Part shown: in pieces, positions 36,498 to 42,500 of the stretch
How the letters are laid out: the number at the start of each line of letters is the position of its first letter
Numbering within the stretch: the first letter of the stretch is position 1
DNA from: Deinococcus radiophilus
GTDB taxonomy: Bacteria > Deinococcota > Deinococci > Deinococcales > Deinococcaceae
Direction of reading: 5' to 3'
Assembly (NCBI RefSeq): GCF_020889625.1
Contig: NZ_CP086380.1
Coordinates: 2,037,501 to 2,080,000, forward strand
Length of the DNA: 42,500 bases
The notes under the pieces: generated by a model
What the model was told of the DNA's origin: nothing
The model's database searches: none
Seen by the model: only the letters and a program-made list of their open reading frames with translations
Made by a program: the position numbers and the translations under genes

Positions 36498-36678
36498 GCG
36501 TTCAGCGCCAGATCAGGAGTGGTGCAGTGGCAGGCTGGGTATCCAGCTGAGAGGGCTATGGCAAAGCCACATAATTGGGGAATTTCGCGGCGACTAAGAA
36601 AAGTCATGCTCCTGACATTATGGCCCAGGAGTTTGATGAGGAAGTCAGATGTTGCGCCCTTGGTCTCACGACAAGAGA

Positions 36679-36705
36679 AAAGCCCAGCCACTTGGACTGG
36701 ACTTT
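36679..36705 (-). terminator. Terminator of the GlsB/YeaQ-type gene
   Basis: On the minus strand AAAGTCCAG pairs with CTGGGCTTT (one T-G pair), 9-base loop, then a T-rich tail. It lies 27 bases after the stop. The remainder of 36498-36731 shows no gene I can support. Confidence 0.75.
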
Positions 36706-36731
36706 CCTAAGGTCGTAAGGCCGGATACGGC

Positions 36732-37001
36732 TTAGCGCAGGACGTTCAGTGCTTTGAGGATGGCGATCAGGATGACGCTACCCAGAACGGCCCACAGGAT
36801 GCTCATGATGTTAAAGCCACCACCAGCGGCCTCAGCGCTTCCGATGCCCAGCATGTCACCGAAGATCCAGTTGGCCAGCATGGCCCCCACGATACCGATG
36901 AGAATGTTAGCGATAGCGCCTTGCTGAGCGTCGGTCTTCATGATCATGCTGGCCAGCCAACCGGCCAGGGCACCAACGAGAATTACAATAATCCAGGACA
37001 T
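36732..37001 (-). CDS. GlsB/YeaQ/YmgE-family small membrane protein
   Basis: An 89-residue membrane protein of the transglycosylase-associated type. The N-terminal [21 protein letters not shown], the central [19 protein letters not shown] and a C-terminal hydrophobic helix give three spans with the Gly-rich family pattern. These proteins are linked to general stress, but the function is unknown. Start at 37001 chosen because GGAGG lies 5-6 nt upstream; the upstream frame to 37031 would cross this site. Strong ribosome site suggests high expression. The intergenic 37002-37258 holds no recognisable element. Confidence 0.92.
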   Translation of the reverse strand: MSWIIVILVGALAGWLASMIMKTDAQQGAIANILIGIVGAMLANWIFGDMLGIGSAEAAGGGFNIMSILWAVLGSVILIAILKALNVLR

Positions 37002-37258
37002 ACTTACCTCCAGTAGTTCAACGGACGTCAACCCTCACGCGGGATTCACACGTTGCTGACGCCAAGATGGGACTTTGGCCCCGCTCCAAGTGTCATATAC
37101 CGCACGTTCTCAAGGCTTGCCCAAATTGGCCTCAGACATGCGTAAAGATCAACTTCAGGCCTGCGTCAGCTTGGTCACATCAACTCCAGTTAAGTGGCCC
37201 AGGTGTGGGCTAAGCCGGCGGCTTTGTCTGGCCAGAGGAGCGGCGTGTAGGCTGAAGT

Positions 37259-38251
37259 ATGTCCGCCCAGCCAGACCCGCCTTCCCTGCCTTCCGCGCCC
37301 CCTACCAGCCCTGACCTTCTTTCCGATTCGGCCGCGGCCATTCTGGTCCGGGTGCCCGCCTCCAGCGCCAATCTGGAGCCTGGCTTCGACGCGCTGGGCC
37401 TCAGCTTGCCGCTGTATACCACGGTGCAGGTCCGTCCAGCGCATGCACTACAGATCATCCCACTGGGAGAGATTCTGGCCGGCACCCCTGCCGATGAGAG
37501 CAACTATGTCTATGCCTCTATGCAAGCACTGGCCGCCGAGGTGAATCAGCCCTTGCCGCCTATGCGCGTAGAGATTCGCAGTGATGTGCCCCTGGCACGG
37601 GGCTTGGGGAGCAGCGCGGCAGCCCTACTTGCCGGCCTGCTGGCCGCCAATACTGTCTTGGGCGAACCGCTGGACCGAACCGAGATGCTGCACCTGGCCA
37701 GCCGCCTGGAGGGCCACCCGGACAACGTGGCCCCGGCACTGCTGGGGGGCATCGTGGTGGGCACGTTTGACGGCCAGCAGGCGCATGTGCTGCGGATTGA
37801 GCCACCAGCCCATCTGGGCGTGACCCTGCTGATTCCCGATTTTGAACTAAGCACGGCTGAGGCCCGCCGGGTCATGCCTGGCCACTACTCTCAGGCTGAC
37901 GCCGTGTTTGCACTGTCACATGCCGCTCTGACCACAGCGGCCCTGATGTCTGGGCAACTGGATCTGCTGGCCCACGCCATGCAGGACCGGCTGCATCAGC
38001 CCTACCGCGCTCCCCTGGTGCCAGGCCTGAAGCAGATTCTGACCGAAGCGCCGGAACATGGAGCGTTGGGGGTGGCTCTCAGTGGTGCCGGCCCAACCGT
38101 GCTGTGTTTTCATAACCGGACCCAACCCACTGCGCCGCTGCACACTTTTTTACGCGGAGTCATGGCAGGGCAGGGGGTTGGCGGTCAGGTCGTGGCTCTG
38201 CCCGTGGACCTGGAGGGCGCACAGGTAAGTCAGGTGGCTGCCCCCTCCTGA
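37259..38251 (+). CDS. thrB: Homoserine kinase
   Basis: GHMP-family kinase phosphorylating L-homoserine in threonine synthesis. The 330-residue protein starts with a 30-residue disordered extension and then shows [18 protein letters not shown] (motif 1), [17 protein letters not shown] (ATP-binding loop, motif 2), [12 protein letters not shown] and the C-terminal [11 protein letters not shown] (motif 3). TAGGCT lies 5 nt before the ATG. Threonine synthase and homoserine dehydrogenase are not in the window. Convergent with lspA, 8 bases between stops. Confidence 0.95.
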   Translation: MSAQPDPPSLPSAPPTSPDLLSDSAAAILVRVPASSANLEPGFDALGLSLPLYTTVQVRPAHALQIIPLGEILAGTPADESNYVYASMQALAAEVNQPLPPMRVEIRSDVPLARGLGSSAAALLAGLLAANTVLGEPLDRTEMLHLASRLEGHPDNVAPALLGGIVVGTFDGQQAHVLRIEPPAHLGVTLLIPDFELSTAEARRVMPGHYSQADAVFALSHAALTTAALMSGQLDLLAHAMQDRLHQPYRAPLVPGLKQILTEAPEHGALGVALSGAGPTVLCFHNRTQPTAPLHTFLRGVMAGQGVGGQVVALPVDLEGAQVSQVAAPS

Positions 38252-38259
38252 CACCTGGC

Positions 38260-38820
38260 CTAGTTCTGCGGGTGTGAGGGCGCTGCGCCAGCCTGCGCGC
38301 GCTTTTCGTGCCGCTCGTCCAGAAGACTTAGCGCCAACAGAGCCAGGGTGCCGAGCACCACATAGATATCCGCCAGATTGAAAATGGGGAAATCGCCGGC
38401 GTTCAGCGCATTGGTGATGCTGGACAGCAGTGGCATATGAATCATGTCAGTCACTTTGCCCTGCGTAAAGCCGTCAATGGCATTGCCGATGGCCCCTGAT
38501 GCGATCATGGTCAGCACCACGGCCAGGGCGCGTCCAGGGGGGCGCAGCACCAGATAGACCAGTAAGGCGATGCCCACCAACATTCGCCCGATGGCGAGCG
38601 GGAGGGCCGAGTCCGAGAACAGACTCCAGGCGGCCCCTGTATTGAAGGTTAGTTGCCAGTCTAGCAGCCAGGGGATGACCGGCTGAGGCGGTGCCAGATA
38701 AGTCAGGTTGGTCAGTGCCCAGCCCTTCAGCCACTGGTCAGCAGCAATCAGGGCAGCGGCCAGCAGGGGCATCAGCCACAGGGGCCAGCGGCGAACGGGC
38801 GGGCGAACAAGGGCAGACAT
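38260..38820 (-). CDS. lspA: Lipoprotein signal peptidase (signal peptidase II)
   Basis: A 186-residue four-span membrane aspartyl protease that removes signal peptides from prolipoproteins. Catalytic Asp residues are in place: Asp116 in [10 protein letters not shown] and Asp151 in [19 protein letters not shown] is the other family segment. The start at 38820 follows TATACT with a 6-nt gap on the minus strand; the longer frame to 38853 would include that promoter. Divergent from luxS. Confidence 0.95.
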   Translation of the reverse strand: MSALVRPPVRRWPLWLMPLLAAALIAADQWLKGWALTNLTYLAPPQPVIPWLLDWQLTFNTGAAWSLFSDSALPLAIGRMLVGIALLVYLVLRPPGRALAVVLTMIASGAIGNAIDGFTQGKVTDMIHMPLLSSITNALNAGDFPIFNLADIYVVLGTLALLALSLLDERHEKRAQAGAAPSHPQN

Positions 38821-38826
38821 GGGCGC

Positions 38827-38894
38827 AGTATAGGTAATTCGGCCTGTCAGCAACGTCTTTGCTTGCTTTTTTGGATGGGGGCGCGTGCTATACC
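38827..38894. promoter_or_regulatory. Divergent -10 boxes of lspA and luxS
   Basis: Minus-strand TATACT (38827-38832), 6 nt from the lspA ATG. Plus-strand TATACC (38889-38894), 6 nt from the luxS ATG. Both lack ribosome sites. Confidence 0.6.
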
Positions 38895-38900
38895 GGGCGC

Positions 38901-39410
38901 ATGCAGCCTAATGACGTTGATACTCAGGCCGAACGTAGTCCCATCAAAGGCAAAGTGGAGTCCTTCGACTTGGACCACACTCAGGTCAAAGCGCCCTATG
39001 TGCGCCTGGCTGGAACTCAGACTACGCCGGGTGGAGACACCATCAGCAAGTATGATTTGCGGCTGCTCCAGCCTAACCAAGGCGCGCTGCCTACGGGTGC
39101 GCTGCACACTCTGGAACACCTGCTGGTCACTGGACTGCGCGGACGCCTGGAGAACGTAGTAGATGTCTCTCCGATGGGCTGCCGCACCGGCTTTTATATG
39201 GCTGTGGTGGACCGTCCTGACCCGGCCGCGATCATGGACGTTTTCCGTGGGGCGCTGGAGGATGTCGCGACTTATGACCAGGTGCCTGCCCAGTCTGAGC
39301 TGGAGTGCGGCAATGCCAGGGACCACGACCTCGAAGGGGCCAAGCGTTACGCAGCCCAGGTTCTGGACCAGGGTCTGCACGTTCAAGAATCGGTCTACAT
39401 TCAGCGCTGA
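38901..39410 (+). CDS. luxS: S-ribosylhomocysteine lyase
   Basis: Cleaves S-ribosylhomocysteine to homocysteine and DPD, the precursor of autoinducer-2, in the activated methyl cycle. The 169-residue protein has the metal ligands HTLEH (His69, His73) and Cys135 in [12 protein letters not shown], and the catalytic Cys94 in [10 protein letters not shown]. The start at 38901 gives the normal length and the TATACC plus 6 nt arrangement. No mtn/pfs gene is next to it. Confidence 0.97.
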   Translation: MQPNDVDTQAERSPIKGKVESFDLDHTQVKAPYVRLAGTQTTPGGDTISKYDLRLLQPNQGALPTGALHTLEHLLVTGLRGRLENVVDVSPMGCRTGFYMAVVDRPDPAAIMDVFRGALEDVATYDQVPAQSELECGNARDHDLEGAKRYAAQVLDQGLHVQESVYIQR

Positions 39411-39425
39411 GCGCCTGGCCTGCTG

Positions 39426-39935
39426 CTAAGGGCGGTCTTGTATCAACTGGGGCAGGTCTGGGATCAGGAGTGTCTGCCAGGGCGATTTACGTTGCCAGAC
39501 CGGGAGCAGCAGCGACTGAATCCGTGAGCCCTGCACGGCGCGGTACAGGCCCGGCGGCATCTGTGGCGAGGGGTACTGATAATGCACCCCGAAGGCGTCC
39601 ACCTTGGGCGTGAGCGGAAAAGCCAGGGCCAGCGCGGCACTCAGTACGCCTCCTAGCAATACACCACCCAGCAGCCCTGCCGCCGAGTGCCAGAGCGGAG
39701 GAGACCAGTAAGGAGACTCGCTCTGAGTGTTTAGGGCGTAAGCGGCAGCGCTCCCCCCAGCTCCCAGCAGGGCGGCCACGATCAGGGTGGGCCAGAAGTT
39801 GCCCCCGGCCAAATTGGTCAGGTAAGCCGCTCCCAGGATCAGCACGGCCCACAGCAGTCCTCCCAGACCCATACGCAGGCCCAAGGCACCCAGCATCGCC
39901 CAGAGGGTCAGCAGCAGCGCGTCGAACCAGGTCAT
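39426..39935 (-). CDS. CvpA-like membrane protein
   Basis: A 169-residue protein with an N-terminal [23 protein letters not shown] typical in tone of CvpA-family proteins, three to four hydrophobic segments (about 5-25, 27-43, 48-64, 84-107) and a soluble C terminus of about 60 residues. The assignment is by pattern only. TATAGT lies 8 nt before the ATG on the minus strand. Convergent with luxS. Confidence 0.7.
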   Translation of the reverse strand: MTWFDALLLTLWAMLGALGLRMGLGGLLWAVLILGAAYLTNLAGGNFWPTLIVAALLGAGGSAAAYALNTQSESPYWSPPLWHSAAGLLGGVLLGGVLSAALALAFPLTPKVDAFGVHYQYPSPQMPPGLYRAVQGSRIQSLLLPVWQRKSPWQTLLIPDLPQLIQDRP

Positions 39936-39943
39936 TGCTCGCC

Positions 39944-40029
39944 ACTATAGCCTGCGCCCCTCTCACAAGATTCTCGCTGGGTATTTCCCTCATGAATTGC
40001 AGTGTCGGCTGTTACCGGAGCGTTACACT
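39944..40029. promoter_or_regulatory. Divergent -10 boxes of the CvpA-like and response-regulator genes
   Basis: Minus-strand TATAGT (39944-39949), 8 nt from the ATG at 39935. Plus-strand TACACT (40024-40029), 9 nt from the ATG at 40039. Confidence 0.45.
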
Positions 40030-40038
40030 GGGCCATAT

Positions 40039-40683
40039 ATGATTCGTGTTCTGCTAGTGGACGACCATGCCCTTTTTCGCCAGGGCCTACGTAGCCTGCT
40101 CGAAAGTGAAGGTATGCGGGTCATCGGCGAAGCTGCCAACGGGCGTGAGGCGCTACGTTTCGCGGCAGACACCCACCCCGATGTCATCCTGATGGATATT
40201 CAGATGCCTGAGCTGGATGGGGTCAAAGCCACGCAGAACATCCTCGAAATTGATCCCTCGGCCAAGGTCATCATGATTACCATGTACCGCCAGGACCGCT
40301 ACGTCTTTGAGGCGGTCAAGGCCGGAGCACGCGGTTACGTTCTCAAAGACGCTGACAGCGCCACCTTGCTGGACGCCATTCGGCGAGTCGCGGCGGGTGA
40401 GGCGTTGCTGAACCCAGACATGGCCCAGAATGTGCTGGACGACTTCCGGGACAAGCGCGAAGAACTGCCTCAGGAAAAGCACAACGACCTTAATGAGCGC
40501 GAAACGATGATCCTCAAGCTGTTGGCCCAGGGCTTCTCTAACCAGGACATTGCCCTACGCCTGGACATCTCCGAGAAGACGGTTCGCAACCGCCTGAGCG
40601 AGATTTTTACCAAGTTGCAGCTGAACAACCGCACCCAGGCGGCCCTCTACGCTATTCGGGAAGGCATCGCTCCCCTTGAGTAG
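40039..40683 (+). CDS. NarL/FixJ-family response regulator
   Basis: A 214-residue two-component regulator. The receiver domain has the acidic pocket Asp8-Asp9, phosphoacceptor Asp53 in [11 protein letters not shown], and Lys in GYVLKDAD; the C-terminal LuxR-type helix-turn-helix runs from [25 protein letters not shown] to [11 protein letters not shown]. No sensor kinase gene is adjacent, so its partner is elsewhere (orphan in this window). The start at 40039 is the family N terminus; the frame 42 bases upstream is not used. It overlaps the next small gene by 8 bases. Confidence 0.95.
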   Translation: MIRVLLVDDHALFRQGLRSLLESEGMRVIGEAANGREALRFAADTHPDVILMDIQMPELDGVKATQNILEIDPSAKVIMITMYRQDRYVFEAVKAGARGYVLKDADSATLLDAIRRVAAGEALLNPDMAQNVLDDFRDKREELPQEKHNDLNERETMILKLLAQGFSNQDIALRLDISEKTVRNRLSEIFTKLQLNNRTQAALYAIREGIAPLE

Positions 40684-40945
40684 ACGCCGTGGTAGTCGCC
40701 CCGCTGCTCCCCGTCCCGCAGCCGCAGCCCGTGAGCAGGTTTACCGGGCGGGCTGTCAGCGTGAGTGGGCCATCGTCTCCGCTGAGCCGGATCTGGCCTA
40801 TACCGAGCAGGCCTTTCCAGAGTGCCCCACCTGCCCACACCGTGTAGAACCGGAAGGTGCGGCCCCGTTCTGCACGCTGCGCCCGGTTGATACACCACAT
40901 CCTTTTGCGGCGTTGGCGGGGCTGAGTCTGCCGGACGGTGACTGA
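40676..40945 (+). CDS. Small Cys-containing protein overlapping the response regulator gene
   Basis: An 89-residue protein read from TTG at 40676, the only usable early start in frame; the frame contains no ATG or GTG before the conserved-looking core. The N terminus is Arg/Ala/Pro-rich. The core has four Cys ([20 protein letters not shown]) that could bind zinc or an iron-sulfur cluster. The 8-base overlap suggests translation coupled to the response regulator. No family is recognised. Confidence 0.6.
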   Translation: MSRRRGSRPAAPRPAAAAREQVYRAGCQREWAIVSAEPDLAYTEQAFPECPTCPHRVEPEGAAPFCTLRPVDTPHPFAALAGLSLPDGD

Positions 40946-41139
40946 ACTGCCTTCTGTGGGATGACCTGCTGTAGGCCTAATCAAGTGAGGCCGCTCCACC
41001 TCTTATCACCGCTTCTTTAAGGGACATTTGCGCCCCTCTAGCGGTCCTAAGCTTACGTTGCGGACCTGCGCCTCAGACAGCTTACTTTTCGGTCGGTCGA
41101 GCGGGAGTGACATGGTATGTTGATCCGCATCTGCTGCAC

Positions 41140-41145
41140 TACAAT
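41140..41145 (+). promoter_or_regulatory. Candidate -10 box for the cytochrome c-Rieske operon
   Basis: TACAAT about 90 bases upstream of the GTG at 41238, with TTGATC 14 bp before it (short spacing). The region 40946-41237 shows no gene; the operon appears to have a leader of about 85 nt. Confidence 0.35.
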
Positions 41146-41237
41146 CGCAGGGTATTACCGCTGGTAAACCCAAGCTGAATGCGGCATTCAGGTGTTTTCA
41201 GTTCAGTGGGTCAAGTCCCAATCCGAGGAGAAGTAAC

Positions 41238-42092
41238 GTGGAGAGAAATGACGCTGTAATGCCCTTGGTCGCAATCTTTTTTGCGGCACTCTTTGGGGTC
41301 ATCACACTCTTTTTATTTAATACTGCGACAGCCCCTGAGCCTGTCGTGGTTGACCCTGCCGTCATGGCAAGTATCGAGACCGAGTGGCCTGAAATCGGCC
41401 CGACGCTGTACGAGGCCAACTGTGCAGGTTGTCACGGCGCAGAAGGTGAAGGCGGCGCGGGTCCGGCGCTGGCAGGTAACACCAACATCACGGAGGATCC
41501 AGCCTATGCCTACAACATCATTCATAAGGGCCAGGGCGGCATGCCTGCCTTTGAAGGTGTGTTGGAGGAAAACGAGATCTATGCAGTGGCCAACTTCGTC
41601 CTCCATAACTGGGGCAACGACATCGCCGAGCCTCTTAGCCCAGCGATGATTGCTGAAGGCGCAGGCGAGATTGATCCCGAAGTGCTGAAGAACCGTGGCC
41701 GTATGGTCCCGGATCACATTGCACTGCCGGAAATCTTTTTCCTGTCCTTCGCCATGCTGTTGCTGGCTTACGGCTTTATCGGGCTTTACTCCTATTGGGC
41801 TGAAGGCTCGGAGCTGAAACCCGGCATCCACAAAGTCCGGGCTACGCCAGTCGCCACGATGATGATGGTGCTGACCCTTGCCTCTACGCTGCTGTTCAGT
41901 GTGCTGTTTGCCCGTCAGATGATGGCCGATTACGCTGCCTGGAACGCTGGTGTGACTCCCAACGTGAGCCGTGAAGGGCTGTGGGCCGGTCTGCTGGTGC
42001 TGAGCTTGGCGATTGCGGTAGGCCTCTACAAGAAGTACTTCATGGACGGCGAAGTGCTGGTCGAAGATGCCAGCGGAGAATTTCCTTGGTAA
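41238..42092 (+). CDS. Membrane-bound cytochrome c subunit of a bc-type complex
   Basis: A 284-residue protein: N-terminal membrane anchor (about 8-28), one heme c site CAGCH in a short cytochrome c domain (about 50-130, with PALAGN and the distal GGMPAFEG Met ligand), then three C-terminal hydrophobic helices (about 170-190, 205-225, 245-265). It precedes the Rieske gene, as in menaquinol:cytochrome c reductase clusters of Deinococcus-Thermus. GTG start with GAGGAG 7 nt upstream. It probably transfers electrons from the Rieske/cytochrome b subunits. Confidence 0.9.
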   Translation: MERNDAVMPLVAIFFAALFGVITLFLFNTATAPEPVVVDPAVMASIETEWPEIGPTLYEANCAGCHGAEGEGGAGPALAGNTNITEDPAYAYNIIHKGQGGMPAFEGVLEENEIYAVANFVLHNWGNDIAEPLSPAMIAEGAGEIDPEVLKNRGRMVPDHIALPEIFFLSFAMLLLAYGFIGLYSYWAEGSELKPGIHKVRATPVATMMMVLTLASTLLFSVLFARQMMADYAAWNAGVTPNVSREGLWAGLLVLSLAIAVGLYKKYFMDGEVLVEDASGEFPW

Positions 42093-42134
42093 AGCGCCGC
42101 TTTGGGTACGGTGTTTGCCGTGCCAGGCGCTTTA
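42090..42134 (+). promoter_or_regulatory. Two-part hairpin between the cytochrome c and Rieske genes
   Basis: TAAAGCGCC (42090-42098, beginning with the stop codon) pairs perfectly with GGCGCTTTA (42126-42134). Inside, GGTACGG pairs with CCGTGCC around TGTTTG. No T-run follows, and the right arm reaches the AGGAG of the Rieske gene, so an mRNA stability or translation element is likelier than a terminator. Confidence 0.6.
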
Positions 42135-42147
42135 GGAGCGATAGACA

Positions 42148-42500
42148 ATGACCAGATACAAGATCAAAGATCCTGAATTGACCCGCCGCCGGTTTATCAA
42201 TATGGCGATGGGTGCGACGGCGACTGTTGGTACCGTGAGCTTGCTCGGCACTTTGGGCGGCGCACACCCCGTATTTCGCCTGACCGAAGACAAGAAGCCG
42301 CCCATGGAAGGTGACATCCTGGTCCACGCTGATCCTGCCAAGGAAGGCACACCGATCACCATGGCAGAGCTGAGTGAAACCCAGGTCACGGCCTGGCCGA
42401 TGGGGACTGACGCCGACGGTAACCAAATCATCCGTAAGGGTGAGCCGAACAACTTGCTGGCGCTCTACCGCTACCCTGCCGGGACCCTGAGCGGCGAAGC
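42148..42500 (+). CDS. Rieske iron-sulfur protein, 3' truncated by window edge
   Basis: The first 117 residues are visible. A twin-arginine-like N terminus ([23 protein letters not shown]) serves as signal-anchor, as in Rieske proteins of bc complexes exported by Tat. The following PVFRL, PPMEG and the beta strands around [11 protein letters not shown] fit the fold, but the CTHLGC and CPCHGS cluster motifs lie outside the window. AGGAG lies 9 nt before the ATG. Identification rests on the signal, the fold pattern and the cytochrome c neighbour. Confidence 0.85.
   Translation, partial: MTRYKIKDPELTRRRFINMAMGATATVGTVSLLGTLGGAHPVFRLTEDKKPPMEGDILVHADPAKEGTPITMAELSETQVTAWPMGTDADGNQIIRKGEPNNLLALYRYPAGTLSGE

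Noticed and set aside
36519..36710. 63-codon plus-strand frame between the glycosyltransferase and GlsB-type genes
   Set aside because: No family, no promoter or ribosome site, and it crosses the terminator hairpin at 36679.

Overview
The window looks like a chromosomal segment of a Deinococcus. The strongest marker is the first gene. It is the 3' part of irrE/pprI, the metalloprotease that triggers the radiation and desiccation response, followed directly by folP-folB-folK, the order known from Deinococcus radiodurans. Other markers are high G+C with long antisense shadow frames, a DdrA-like protein, a manganese catalase and an MntR/DtxR-type regulator. More than twenty genes also carry a -10-like TANNNT box only 5-9 nt before the start codon, the signature of leaderless transcription known to be abundant in Deinococcus.

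Layout. 1-2981: irrE (partial), folP, folB, folK and a membrane-anchored protein in one overlapping operon with a terminator. 2986-7727: two small divergent genes, pnp, a divergent cis-prenyltransferase, an AT-rich gap and an EVE-domain gene. 7839-11792: an oxidoreductase-GNAT-Nudix-penicilloyl serine hydrolase operon with ATGA overlaps. 11821-16963: M42 aminopeptidase, apaG, DdrA-like gene, metallophosphoesterase, mntR and folC. 17004-17322: a complete tRNA-Gln pair with promoter and terminator. 17346-20765: a GHL10 secreted protein, nadE and a flavodoxin-like reductase. 20951-22000: an IS982-like insertion sequence with inverted repeats, a 5-bp target duplication and an exact 194-bp tandem duplication of its right end, sitting 43 bp upstream of a Mn-catalase gene.

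22980-27637: a nitrilase-family amidohydrolase and an alkaline-phosphatase-superfamily enzyme with interleaved divergent promoters. Next is a 579-bp intergenic region with three perfect DnaA boxes and a hairpin-rich leader, then the E1 alpha and beta genes of a 2-oxoacid dehydrogenase. 27714-32586: a hypothetical protein, dgkA, ybeY, P5C dehydrogenase and rtcB. 32785-37001: a membrane protein, a PaaI-type thioesterase, a frameshifted DUF418 gene, a GT2 glycosyltransferase and a GlsB/YeaQ-type small membrane protein. 37259-40945: thrB, lspA, luxS, a CvpA-like membrane protein, an orphan NarL-type response regulator and a small Cys-rich protein. 41238-42500: cytochrome c and Rieske genes of a bc-type complex, running off the window.

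Most of the content is housekeeping (folate, RNA turnover, redox, amino acids, respiration). The parts most worth a second look are the DdrA-like gene, the pervasive leaderless and overlapping divergent promoters, the tRNA-Gln twins that differ only at the anticodon wobble base, the IS end duplicated exactly to its tip, the DnaA-box cluster with the structured leader ahead of the dehydrogenase operon, and the hairpin between the cytochrome c and Rieske genes. I did not find a CRISPR array, a prophage or an obvious defence island.
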